In this document: one piece after another, positions 11,046 through 20,819 of the stretch | How positions within the stretch are numbered: position 1 is the stretch's first letter | How the letters are laid out: every line of letters begins with the position of its first letter | NCBI GenBank assembly: GCA_010909165.1 | Contig: MU008163.1 | Location: forward strand, 310,001-374,000 | DNA from: Anthoceros angustus | Taxonomy: Eukaryota; Streptophyta; Anthocerotopsida; Anthocerotales; Anthocerotaceae | DNA length: 64,000 bases | Reading direction: 5' to 3' | Program-made: the position numbers and the translations under genes | The notes under the pieces: generated by a model | What the model was told of the DNA's origin: nothing | The model's input: the letters and a program-made list of their open reading frames with translations, nothing else | The model's database searches: none

Positions 11046-12866
11046 ATGGGAGAAGCAAAACAGAACGTCTTCTCTCGAAATCCTCTGATCCCAGGCAAGA
11101 GGGACGATCTAAGCACACAGGCGCTGGGAAGCCTGCTCAAAACTGCAGATTCCCAAACCAAAGTGCTGCCGGTCTGTGATGGCAAGCCTCTTGTGACTGC
11201 CTCTCTGGGACCCGATGGCAGGAGCCCGGAATGGCGGCTGGCCTGGATTTCGCCGGACGCTCTTGGGCAAGCCATTGGCCGGCCAGCCGATGGCGAGGGC
11301 GAGCTCGATTTGGACAAGCTGGTATACCTCGGGGAGAGGGATGGTACGCTGTTTCTGGCCCTGGATGTGTCGCCCACCAACAGCACGCCTGCGCCTGATC
11401 CAGCTCCGGGATCCTCAGAGCGGCCGTCAGCTGCTGCTGAGAGGGAGCTGGCCAGGAGGTTGAAGGACGAGTCTGGAGATGCGGTGGCGTTTGTGGAGCT
11501 CAGGACGTTGATGGTGGGAGCGCACTGGACAGATGAAGCAGCTTTGGCCGAGCTGTCGATTGCAGGTCATGTGTGTGACTTGGGCCCTTGTCCCCCCGGA
11601 ATGGAAATCTTGCTTGTGATCTGGACTGCGATTCTTGTTGTACTTCGGCTGATCTGAACTCTTGATGGAATGTGCTTAGAATGTGTTGAAAGATCCAACC
11701 GACTTGGGTGTCATGTGGGTGTGGGTTTGCAGGGCAGGGCCATGCTGGAGTGGCACAAGCATGCCCAGTTTTGTGGCAAGTGTGGGAAGCCGACGCAATC
11801 CATTGAGTCTGGGCTGCGTCGTCAGTGCTTTAACCCTAGCTGCAAGACTAAAGCCTATCCCCGGCTGGATCCGGTAGGTTTCAACAGTCACAGATCTTGT
11901 GCTAGTTGGTTGAAGCTGTGAAGGCAGCAGACAGACAGGCAAACAGAAAGGTGCTCATGCGTATAGTGAAGCTTGCAGGTGGTTATTATGCTGGTGATTG
12001 ACAAGGAGAGGGATGCGGTGGTGCTGGGCCGGCAGTCTCGCTTTGTCCCTCGGATGTGGAGCTGCCTGGCTGGTTTCATCGAGGTGACGGACTTGACATG
12101 GCATGGCATGACATCAATTACATGACATAAGTTTCCTTTCCATATGCTCTTGTGGCTATCGTGTTGAAGTGAACGGCATGAAAGAAAGCTTGCCTGTGTC
12201 CTTGCAGCAAGGAGAAAGCCTGGAGGAAGCTGTGAGGCGTGAGACTAGAGAAGAGGTTGGCATTGAAGTAGGCGAAGTTGTGTATCACAGCTCACAACCT
12301 TGGCCAGGTGCAGTTCTGTTGAAATTTCTGTTGCACTCTGTCGGTTTTTTGCAAGACGTTGATTGGGGGAAAGGGAAGGTTGTGGCAACATTCTTGACGT
12401 CCTTAGATGATTGTGTTGCAGTTGGAAGGAGCAGCATGCCGTGCCAGTTGATGGTCGGATTTTTTGCATTTGCCAAGACTTTTGACATACACGTCGATAA
12501 GAAAGAGCTTGACGGTAATTCTTGCGAATTTGTTGTTTGATGAAGTCGTGGGCCTATCGTCATCCCAGTTCTAAGTTTCTGTGTTGTGATTGGATTGCAG
12601 ATGCCCAGTGGCATACTCGAGACCAGATCAGAGAAGCTCTGACGCACACAGAGTATAAAAAGGCACAACTTCTGTCTGCGATGAGGGTGTACAGAGCTTG
12701 TTGTGGAGACCAGCTGGCCAAGGATTCTCTGGTAGACTTCCAGATAGATTCAAGTGGACAAGAAACTCCTGTTGTGTTCGTACCTGGGCCATATGCTATA
12801 GCTCACAATTTGATTGCCGCATGGGCTCAACAAGAACCAGAAACTCTGCTGCTAAGCAAAGTGTAA
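11046..12866 (+). CDS. NUDX19: NADH/NADPH pyrophosphatase, Nudix hydrolase 19-like, six exons
   Basis: Exons at 11046-11570, 11733-11873, 11979-12083, 12208-12307, 12422-12514 and 12601-12866, all with GT-AG borders that keep frame. The product shows an N-terminal domain (FVELRTLMV..HWTDEAAL, LSIAGH), a zinc ribbon (FCGKCGKPT ... RRQCFNPSC), the catalytic domain (VVIMLVIDKERD, WSCLAGFIE) and the Nudix box across the exon 3/4 junction (GFIEQGESLEEAVRRETREE, then VGIE). The signature SSQPWPVGRSSMPCQLM and C-terminal VPGPYAIAHNLI are typical of NudC/NUDX19. The family cleaves NAD(P)H to NMNH and AMP in plastids or peroxisomes. All key glutamates are present; no PTS1-like tail is seen. Confidence 0.93.
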
Positions 12867-13463
12867 CTCAGCTGCTAAGTAAAGTGTACCTCGGTAAGTG
12901 AAATGAAATGAGAACCCACCCAAAGCCCGGTGCAATCGATAGGTGCGGAGAGGGTTAAAGATGGGGAGGATCGTGGAGTTTCTGTTTAAACCATGAAGCT
13001 TCATGAATGGACCACGTTTAGTGCGCAGGAGTTCAACAGCCTAGACCAAGCTACACGCCAGGTTGAGGAGAGACGCATAGGGCCACAACTTGATGACCAG
13101 AGTGGCTTAACAAGGTCCGGACGCTGCGACAAGCAGACTGCCTACCCGAATACAGACGCCACAAACACTAACCAAGTTGGTCAGGGAACACGAACGCACA
13201 TACCGACAAGCTTGACGATGCATGCAACGCCAGCCTGCTGTGCTAGAGGAAACACTGAGCAGGCGTGAAGCTCTACAAGTCCAGCTATCAGGGAACATCA
13301 GACTTGAACAGATGGCTCATTCATGGTTCGCAAACCATTGGCTGCTCTTCGCAGCAGAACATTGTATTTACGTAATCCACATAGCTCCTGGCACCATCTT
13401 CTAAATCAATTTCTAGTGCCGACCCAGGCACGAAAATTCGAATGAAAAATTCACTTCCGTAAG
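12867..13463. other. Intergenic, nothing recognised
   Basis: About 600 bp between two convergent genes. Short open frames are present on both strands but none shows a known motif or a splice pattern that extends it. Confidence 0.5.
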
Positions 13464-13874
13464 TCAGAGTCTTCTGTATCTTTCAACCTCATCATCGTTC
13501 GGTAGGAAACCCATCAGCCGGAAGGCGGAGCACTGGTATGCATACATGAATCCCCCCATTAACCCAAGGAGTCCTCCAACATACATAGATGGGCCTCTGA
13601 TGTTGGAGCTCACTCCTGCAAAATCCAGATCTTCCAATTCTGAACAAAAATTCAGAGAGCAGCAGAGCTGCTTCGCGACAGAAGGATGGGATTCGAACGA
13701 AGAGAAGGACAGGATTCAACTCCCCTGACCTGCAATGTAGCCAAACGCCGTCGATCCGGAGGTGAGTGTTGTGAGTTTCACGAGATCATCGAAGTTGAAG
13801 TTGGAGACCGTCTTGCTGGCCGATGGATTGGGATCAACCACCGGAAACTTAGGTTCGTTCAGGATGACCCCCAT
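13464..13874 (-). CDS. Mitochondrial complex I 20.9 kDa-like subunit, two exons
   Basis: Exon 1 at 13874-13730 and exon 2 at 13615-13464, separated by a 114-nt GT-AG intron (GCAG/GTCAGG ... TTTTGCAG/GAGTG). The joined product is about 97 residues: MGVILNEPKFPVVDPNPSA, NFNFDDLVKLTTLTSG, then RGPSMYVGGLLGLMGGFMYA and GFLPNDDEVERY. This matches the plant NADH:ubiquinone oxidoreductase 20.9 kDa subunit, an accessory membrane-arm protein with two hydrophobic segments. The start is the first in-frame ATG after a non-ATG extension. The gene shares a divergent promoter with the uridine kinase gene. Confidence 0.88.
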
Positions 13875-13974
13875 TTGCTCTGATCTGCTCCAATGTCCAA
13901 GCACTGAAACACAAAGAGCTTGCTGAACGCTGCTTCCTTCAGCGTGCGTGGCAACGCTATCCCCGAGCTCAGGG

Positions 13975-13983
13975 AAACCCTAA
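13975..13983 (+). promoter_or_regulatory. Telo-box (AAACCCTAA)
   Basis: AAACCCTAA lies in the 500-bp divergent promoter between the complex I subunit and uridine kinase genes. Related CCCTAAAC words recur at about 14009 and 14272. Telo-boxes are common in promoters of plant housekeeping and ribosomal genes. Confidence 0.5.
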
Positions 13984-14371
13984 ACGGAAAGACCCGGGCA
14001 TGTCATGCCCTAAACGAAGCCTTTCAACTTTTGGTTAATTTTTCTGCCGAAGTGGTCCCGAGATGCTGCCGTGTAAGATATCTTATATCTGAGGCTGTGG
14101 AACCGAAGCAAGAACCGAGTGTGTTTTACTGCATATATGTAGACAAATATCAGATGCTTTGTGCATCCAGGAACAGCTTCTTTATATATGAAGGAGCTGA
14201 GGATGCTGAGAGGAAAGGAAAGGAAGCAAGTGGTTCCCCTCACAACCCTAATCTGACAGGCTCGGTCATGCCCTAAACGAGCTAATTCTGTTTTCCTATG
14301 TTCTCCCTGCCATCCTGCCGTTGCCATTCAGATATCCAGCTGTGAGCCAGAAGGCTGGAACTGTTCCTAAG

Positions 14372-15775
14372 ATGGCTGAAGCAGCTGAAGAAGCAGAGGA
14401 GAACAAGCTGACTGTGCGTTGCAAACAGTTGCAGCCATTTGTGATTGGTGTTGCTGGTGGAACTGCATCAGGGAAAACCACTGTGTGTGACTTGATCATC
14501 CAGCAGCTTCATGACCACCGGGTGATTTTGGTGAACCAGGATTCCTTCTACCGGGGTCTGACTCCGGAAGAATCGAAGAACGCCGGCGAATACAATTTTG
14601 ATCATCCCGATGCTTTTGATACTGACCAGCTTCTGGAATGCTTGGGGCAGTTGAAGACCTGGCAGGATGTGGAGATCCCTGTCTATGATTTCAAGAGGCA
14701 CCGGCGGAGCACTCTCAGCTCCCGGAAGGTGAATGCAGCGGATGTGGTGATTTTGGAGGGAATCCTGATTTTCCATGATCCTCGGATTCGGGACATGATG
14801 AACATGAAGATTTTCGTGGACACGGATGCGGACGTGAGGCTTGCAAGGAGAATTCGAAGAGATACGTTGGAGAGGGGTAGGGATGTGAATGGAGTGCTTG
14901 AGCAGTATGCCAAGTTTGTGAAGCCTGCGTTTGACGATTTTGTGCTGCCGACGAAGAAGTACGCCGACGTGATTATACCTCGAGGAGGAGAGAATGTCGT
15001 GGCTGTGCATCTGATTGTGCAGCATATTCAGACTAAGCTGGGGCTTCATGATCTGCGCAAGTTTTATGGAAATGTCCATGTCATCCAGTCCACGTTTCAA
15101 ATCCGAGGCATGCACACCATCATCAGGGACCAAGACACAACGAATCCCGACTTCGTGTTCTATGCTGACCGTTTGATCCGCTTAGTTGTTGAGCATGGGC
15201 TCGGGCACCTGCCGTTCACGGAAAAGCAAGTTATGACACCTACTGGATGTGTGTACAGTGGCGTTGATTTCTGCAAGCGGCTTTGTGGAGTGTCCATAAT
15301 TCGAAGTGGAGAGAGTATGGAGAATGCTTTGCGGACTTGTTGCAAGGGCATCAAGATTGGCAAGATCCTGATTCACAGGGAGGGTGACAATGGAAAGCAT
15401 CTCATCTACGAGAACCTGCCCAGAGACATTCAGAACCGACATGTGTTGCTACTTGATCCTGTTCTGGCTACAGGCAACTGCGCTATTCAGGCCATTGAGT
15501 TGCTTCTGAAAAAGGGTGTGCCAGAATCTAACATCATTTTCCTCAACCTCATATCTGCCCCTGAGGGAATACAAGCGGTGTGCGATCGTTTCCCCCTTCT
15601 GAAGATAGTCACATCGGAAATTGACAAAGGTTTGAATGGTGAATATCGGGTTGTTCCTGGCATGGGTGAGTTTGGGGATCGCTACTTTGGCACAGACGTT
15701 GGGATGCCTTCCAAGACTCTGCAGTCTGTCGCGACAGGTGACATTCCCAGCTCCAATGGGCATGTGGAGCAATAG
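14372..15775 (+). CDS. UKL1: Uridine kinase / uracil phosphoribosyltransferase-like protein, intronless
   Basis: 467-residue intact ORF from ATG (MAEAAEEAEE). The N-terminal half is uridine kinase: P-loop GGTASGKTT, NQDSFYRGL, NFDHPDAFD, RRIRRDTLERGRD. The C-terminal half is UPRT-like: GVSIIRSGESME, DPVLATGNCA (PRPP loop) and PGMGEFGDRYFGTD. It serves pyrimidine salvage, phosphorylating uridine to UMP. In angiosperm relatives the UPRT half is thought to contribute little activity. The frame is open a further 17 codons upstream without an ATG. No intron interrupts it, unlike the Nudix and complex I genes beside it, so a retrocopy origin is possible. Confidence 0.95.
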   Translation: MAEAAEEAEENKLTVRCKQLQPFVIGVAGGTASGKTTVCDLIIQQLHDHRVILVNQDSFYRGLTPEESKNAGEYNFDHPDAFDTDQLLECLGQLKTWQDVEIPVYDFKRHRRSTLSSRKVNAADVVILEGILIFHDPRIRDMMNMKIFVDTDADVRLARRIRRDTLERGRDVNGVLEQYAKFVKPAFDDFVLPTKKYADVIIPRGGENVVAVHLIVQHIQTKLGLHDLRKFYGNVHVIQSTFQIRGMHTIIRDQDTTNPDFVFYADRLIRLVVEHGLGHLPFTEKQVMTPTGCVYSGVDFCKRLCGVSIIRSGESMENALRTCCKGIKIGKILIHREGDNGKHLIYENLPRDIQNRHVLLLDPVLATGNCAIQAIELLLKKGVPESNIIFLNLISAPEGIQAVCDRFPLLKIVTSEIDKGLNGEYRVVPGMGEFGDRYFGTDVGMPSKTLQSVATGDIPSSNGHVEQ

Positions 15776-16216
15776 ATTGGAAGGTGACACAATGCCCGTG
15801 AGTGTTTCAGCATCCTTGTACCTGGTCTCCTTGTTAACTTCTTGGGAGGATTTATTGAGCTTGGTAGGGCCTCCTCCCTGCTCTCCTCCGGCAGGTATTA
15901 ACAGGCTTTCCAGGTTTTGACCTTAGTGGTTCACATGAAACTAGACTTGGGACAAAGAGGTACCGAGGATGCAGGCTGTCCTCGATGACAAGTTGCAAGG
16001 TGTGTTTCTGAACCGCAGTCCAAGTTTCAAATTGTAGACCCTCAAAGCTGTGGAAGCTTGGCTCTTGCCTTGTGTACTCGGATCTTTGCCTAACACTTGA
16101 ACGAAAATACCCTGCAGGAACGGTGCAGCTATCTGGCAATTTGACGATCTCATCCGCAGAGCTTTGATTTGGACAATTGTCTCATTATTTTGGCAAAACA
16201 GTTGAACACTGCCTAC
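15776..16216. other. Intergenic between convergent genes
   Basis: About 440 bp of 3' flank shared by the uridine kinase and the next PPR gene. No RNA gene, repeat or coding segment is recognised. Confidence 0.5.
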
Positions 16217-18838
16217 TTAGCCCATTTCTGAGGCCAGTCTTGAAAGCTGTGCATGAATATGTTCCGTTTGAAAGTGGCTTCTATCTCCTGCCGTAAACAC
16301 ATGTACGGCGTTCCCATACTCGATCCAGCTCTGCCCGCGTCTCTTCCAAGCAACTGCCTGTGCTCTCAGTTCAAGTATTTTGTTTGCAGAATCCCACATG
16401 TCTGCCTGGGCATATATGTTCTCCATGACCATGTATGGTGCACTGTGCTTCGGCTCCAGCCTCACGGCTTGCTCAAATGCATGTCTTCCCAGCTCTACGT
16501 TGTGATATATTCTGCACGCACTGAGCAGAGACATCCAAGTTGTGAAGCCAGGTGGGTCAGGCATGTGCTGCAGTAAGTCCTCTGCCTTATGGAGGAGTCC
16601 TGCCCGGCCGACGAGGTCCATGAGGCAGGCATAATGCCTGTCTGTTGCACTGATGCCACAGTCTCTCACCAAGTACTGGAAGCAGTGCAGACCCTTGTAC
16701 AACATTCCTGCACGGCTGCACGAGACGAGCAGCGAGCTCAACGTGTATCCGTCCGGCTTCATGCCTGCTTGCTGCATTTCCTGGAAGCACTCCATGCTCT
16801 TCTCATAGTCACCCTGCAAGGTATGCGCTGCAATCATGGCATTCCATGAGACCTGACTCTGCTTGGGCAAGGAGTCGAAAACAAGCCTTGCATCAGCCGA
16901 ACTACCACATTTTGCATATGCTAGAATAAGCGTGTTTCCCACACTCACAGAGGAACCGAGTCCGCTTTTCATTATGTCAAGATGAATCTGAATGCACATT
17001 GACAGGGCTCCAATACCACTACAAACCTTGAGCATGGAGAGATATGTGGCCTCATCTGGTATTGCACCTTCCTCTTGCATTCTGGAGTACAGTTGAAATG
17101 CTCTCATTCCCTGCTCTTGCTGCGCATATCCAGATATCAACGCATTCCATGACACTACTTCACGTTTACTTAAGCTCTCGAACACTTGCTCTGCATCCAT
17201 CATACTTCCAGATTTCCCATACATGTCTATCAGCGCAGAGCTAACATACGGGTCAGATTCACACCCGTGTCTGCGGATCTGGGCATGTATTACCCTGCCC
17301 TTTTGCAGCGAGTCTTCTTTCACAGGATGTCCACCTGTTTGGGCAACTTCCTCCATTGCTGCCAGACTGCCACATGCTTGCAGCACGCTTACAAAAGTCC
17401 ACTTGTCAGGCTTCACACCTGCTTTCTGCATCTGAGTATACAACTCCAGAGCTCTCTCGCTCTGCTCCTGCTGGACATATCCAGATACGATTGCGTTCCA
17501 AGCAATCACATCAGGCGTACCCAATCTGTCAAACAACATCAGGGCATCCGAGAAACTGCCACACTTTGCATACATGTGGACTAAGGTGTTGCTCACGAAA
17601 ACATTTGTTTCGAACCCCATCTTATATACTTCCGCATGAATCGCCTTTCCCCTTTGCAGAGAGGCTGGTTTCACTAGTTCCCCATAAACAAGTTGCTCAT
17701 CTTCCAAAGCAGCCATGCTGCCGCAGGCTTTCAATACAGTTACAAAGGTACGAACACTGGGTTCTACACCTTGCTTTTGCATATGGGAGTAGAGTTGCAA
17801 AACCGTCTCTGCCTGTCCATGATGGGAGTACCCTGATAGTAACGCATTCCACGATGCTACATTCCGCTGTGACAATAAATTAAATGTATACTGTGCATCA
17901 GTTATGCTCCCACACTTAGCATACATGTCAATCAAAGCAGTGGCCACGAATGCATCTGCCTCATAGCCCCACTCTGAAGCCTCATTATGCATTCTCTTAC
18001 CCTTTTCTAGAGCTTGCAACTTGATTGGCTGTCCATCCACCAGTGTATCTGTTTCCAAGGCTGCCATGCTCCCATATCCTTTAGCCACACTAACAAAGAT
18101 CCTGTCATGTGGATTCACACCTTGTTCTCGCATTTCATTATACAGCCGCAACACTATCTCATTCTGGTCTTGCTGCGCATATCCTGCAATCAGCACATTC
18201 CACAAAAGCACATTGCGAGGGAGCACCCTGTCAAATGCACCCTGGGCATCCACCATGCTCCCACATTTCACGTACATATTTACTAAAGTTGTACCCACAA
18301 ATAAATCCGACTCCAAGCCAGCTCTGACAATGTCCGCATGAATTCTTTTCCCCTCTTTCAGGTCTGCTAGGTTGCTGCAGACCTTAAGTACGCTTAGAAA
18401 TGTGTACTTATCTGGCTTCAGACGTTGGGCTATCATCCCATGATACACTCCAAGAGCTTCTCGACCCTGTCCGCTTACAGCAAGGCCTAAGATGACTGCC
18501 TTACAAGTAGACACACTAGGTTTTGTTAACCTGTTGAACACCAAAAGTGCATCTGGAAGACTCCCGCACTTGACAAACATTTTGATAACAGCACTGCTCA
18601 GATCTGCTTCCGTTACCTCACCACCCTTCACGGTAACAAGAGCATATGCTCTCTTAGCCATATCAAGGTTCCTCATTTTGCTGCACCCTTCAAACAGATG
18701 TCTATATGTCTCATTTAAGACAATTCCGGCAAGCTGGCTCCTGTGATTCAGCACCTCAAGTGCCTCCTGAATCCGCCCTTCCTCACACAATTTTTTCAGT
18801 TCCTGGTTGCGTTCATGCGTGATGCTTGAATTATACAA
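16217..18838 (-). CDS. E+-type PPR protein, main exon
   Basis: Open frame of about 873 residues: PPR repeats (TLVNMYVKCGS, VVSWNALISGY), E1/E2 motifs and a PG-box relative (RRGQSWIEYGNAVHVF), then a stop, so no DYW deaminase. A probable organellar RNA editing specificity factor. Three repeats have the extra segment (residues about 261-276, 378-393 and 495-510). The frame stays open to a stop near 18863 but has no ATG before residue 55. The conserved N-terminal block (KKLCEEGRIQEALEVL) would be lost if translation began there, so a 5' exon is likely. The PDF-motif exons upstream at 19.2-19.6 kb are candidates. Confidence 0.9.
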   Translation of the reverse strand: MYNSSITHERNQELKKLCEEGRIQEALEVLNHRSQLAGIVLNETYRHLFEGCSKMRNLDMAKRAYALVTVKGGEVTEADLSSAVIKMFVKCGSLPDALLVFNRLTKPSVSTCKAVILGLAVSGQGREALGVYHGMIAQRLKPDKYTFLSVLKVCSNLADLKEGKRIHADIVRAGLESDLFVGTTLVNMYVKCGSMVDAQGAFDRVLPRNVLLWNVLIAGYAQQDQNEIVLRLYNEMREQGVNPHDRIFVSVAKGYGSMAALETDTLVDGQPIKLQALEKGKRMHNEASEWGYEADAFVATALIDMYAKCGSITDAQYTFNLLSQRNVASWNALLSGYSHHGQAETVLQLYSHMQKQGVEPSVRTFVTVLKACGSMAALEDEQLVYGELVKPASLQRGKAIHAEVYKMGFETNVFVSNTLVHMYAKCGSFSDALMLFDRLGTPDVIAWNAIVSGYVQQEQSERALELYTQMQKAGVKPDKWTFVSVLQACGSLAAMEEVAQTGGHPVKEDSLQKGRVIHAQIRRHGCESDPYVSSALIDMYGKSGSMMDAEQVFESLSKREVVSWNALISGYAQQEQGMRAFQLYSRMQEEGAIPDEATYLSMLKVCSGIGALSMCIQIHLDIMKSGLGSSVSVGNTLILAYAKCGSSADARLVFDSLPKQSQVSWNAMIAAHTLQGDYEKSMECFQEMQQAGMKPDGYTLSSLLVSCSRAGMLYKGLHCFQYLVRDCGISATDRHYACLMDLVGRAGLLHKAEDLLQHMPDPPGFTTWMSLLSACRIYHNVELGRHAFEQAVRLEPKHSAPYMVMENIYAQADMWDSANKILELRAQAVAWKRRGQSWIEYGNAVHVFTAGDRSHFQTEHIHAQLSRLASEMG

Positions 18839-18870
18839 GAAGACCTTGATCAGTCGACCACATCAAAACT

Positions 18871-19239
18871 TCAACTGTCACTTTCATTTGTTATCAAAAA
18901 TCCGGTAAAGTACCTCACATCTGCTTCATCTCCAGGTTGCAAAGTTCGGTCCTTCAACTTGTTCAGCAAGTTTGCCTGTCTTCTGGACTCCACACTTGCA
19001 ACCCTCAGCCCAGGCTTGTCTCCAACAGCACTACTCCTTGCATGCCTCCGTAACCCACCGCCCTCGCAACTGTCTGTAAGCATCCCACAATCTCTTCTTT
19101 AGACGAGGTTGACCCACAAGGCATGGCTACAAAATCTATCGATGCATGAAATCTCACGCTCACCTTACCAGTGACACAGCCTTGCCACTCCAAAGGACCC
19201 CTTGTTTCTTGGGTGCTGGCCCCTGTCCCCACAGCGACA
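18871..19239 (-). other. Open frames between PDF exons and PPR exon, unidentified
   Basis: Two overlapping minus-strand frames (19259-19005 and 19083-18871) include CVTGKVSVRFHASIDF and SRRQANLLNKLKDRT. I recognise no family. They could be linker exon, intron or 5' UTR of the PPR gene. A transcript would settle it. Confidence 0.25.
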
Positions 19240-19603
19240 TTAATTCCCCATGAGACCACGTGTATCCCCTACAATATGCCACGACCCACACAGAGCATAA
19301 TGCACACACTTCTGACCCTCCATGAAACCAAGCTCAGGCACCACCCAGCTGGGAGTCCCATCCTGCTCCACCCATAACCCCTCCTTGCTCACTTTGTGCC
19401 GAAAGTCCGGAACTCTGGAATCCGTCTGCACAACCCAATTCCACTGTGGGGACTACAACGACAGGAGGATTACACGTTTAGAGCTTCAACCACATGCCCA
19501 AGCGTACCTTGATCAACCTATTGTCCCACCATTCCGCAGGGTTCAGAAAGAAAGTCTTCCACAGCGCTTCCATTTCCCAGCGCAGGCCCTTTTGACGGCT
19601 TTG
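19240..19603 (-). CDS. PDF-motif exons (OSB-like), split by an intron; possible 5' end of the adjacent PPR gene
   Basis: Exon a (19603-19508) reads LRWEMEALWKTFFLNPAEWW, then DNRLIK. Exon b (from 19425) reads TDSRVPDFRHKVSKEGLWVE, then TPSWVVPEL. They are joined across an 82-nt intron with GTACGC donor and TTGTGCAG acceptor, which exactly restores the PDF motif of OSB single-strand-binding proteins. Exon b read through ends at 19240. No OB-fold is seen upstream. In the first PPR gene of this window a PDF motif precedes the same kind of N-terminal PPR block, so these exons may belong to the PPR gene starting about 400 bp downstream. A separate small OSB-like gene or a remnant is possible. Confidence 0.6.
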
Positions 19604-20819
19604 CTAGTGCTTGTACTGAAGCTGCTGCTCCACCGAATGCTCAGCCTGCTGGCAGAGAAGCAGCCGTCCGTGGGACCTTCACAAGCACCCACTAAGCTTC
19701 TGCTGTGAGCCAGCAGCGATGAGTAACGGTGGGATTTTGTAATTTTGTGAACCACCAGGTGATAGTGATGTTTTGTGCTTACTCTGTACGGAAGGCCTTC
19801 AGATGTTGTCCGACCATTCACAACATTCCCAGCTGAACAGATGTAGGTAGTCTGCATGCTCACAACGTGTTTGTAAAATCTGTTCTCCCCTGAAACGTCT
19901 TCGGTGACGTTGAGCATAGCATGTCAAATTATCTGTCACAAACGAAATTCGTCGACACGCCGCTGGACGATGCAATTGAAGAAGGAGAAGTTTATTATAG
20001 TTTACTTGGACCGAATTTTTCCGGCATGGGACTTAAGACTTAACAACTTGTACCATGTTGTTGTCCCTAAGCTACTTGCACCAAAGGCGTCCACTCCCTC
20101 TAGGCACCCCATCTTAAGATCGATCTAAGCACAGGATGCTTAATAGTCTGTTCTTATAAATGTGTGCTCATTTGGACTTGTAAACTATAGGCCTCTATTA
20201 AATAAAACCATAGTAGATCAAGGATCGATCTCAGCCTAACAGCCACTAGTGTCGGCCTGGATTTTTTCCATGCCCCTTACTGATAAGCAGTGAATGAACA
20301 AGTGCACTAGAGGGATGGAGATATTTATAATACACTTTCTAGTCACTTATATAAGATAAATTTAGAGATCTATCTATCTCGAAGGGGAGAATGCAATATG
20401 GAAGATCCTTGGGTACCCTTGAAGGTACCCACTGAATTGTGCACAAGCCTTTGCAATTGTTTGTGTAGTAGAATTCTTATTGTATAACTTACATGTTGCA
20501 TGTGCAGTTGTGCATATCCCACATATAATCTATACCCTAAAAGCAAGCTTGGGGGCCATATATGAGCTATATGCGTGTGCAAGTCCCCTTCATAAGCATA
20601 CATGAGTATCTAACATCGTCAAGTGATGTCCTCACCATGCCGCTGGAGCATAGTCTGGCGGTGCTAGAAAAGAGTTCTCTCTATATGTTTAGGGGTACAA
20701 ACACCCGTAGTCCTGGATCATGTTCAAGCAAGCTCTGCATTGATAAAAGTCCTGGATAAAAGTCTTGATTGGGTGATTGTACTAAAATTTCTTTCCTCTC
20801 TTACTGTAGGCATAAATCC
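19604..20819. other. Intergenic, AT-richer, no gene seen
   Basis: About 1.2 kb. Short frames only, none with a known motif. It could hold the promoter and an upstream exon of the PDF/PPR gene near 19.6-19.9 kb. Confidence 0.45.

Noticed and set aside
13686-13705. B-box-like TTCGAATCC on the minus strand
   Set aside because: It lies in the intron of the complex I subunit gene and no tRNA arms pair around it.
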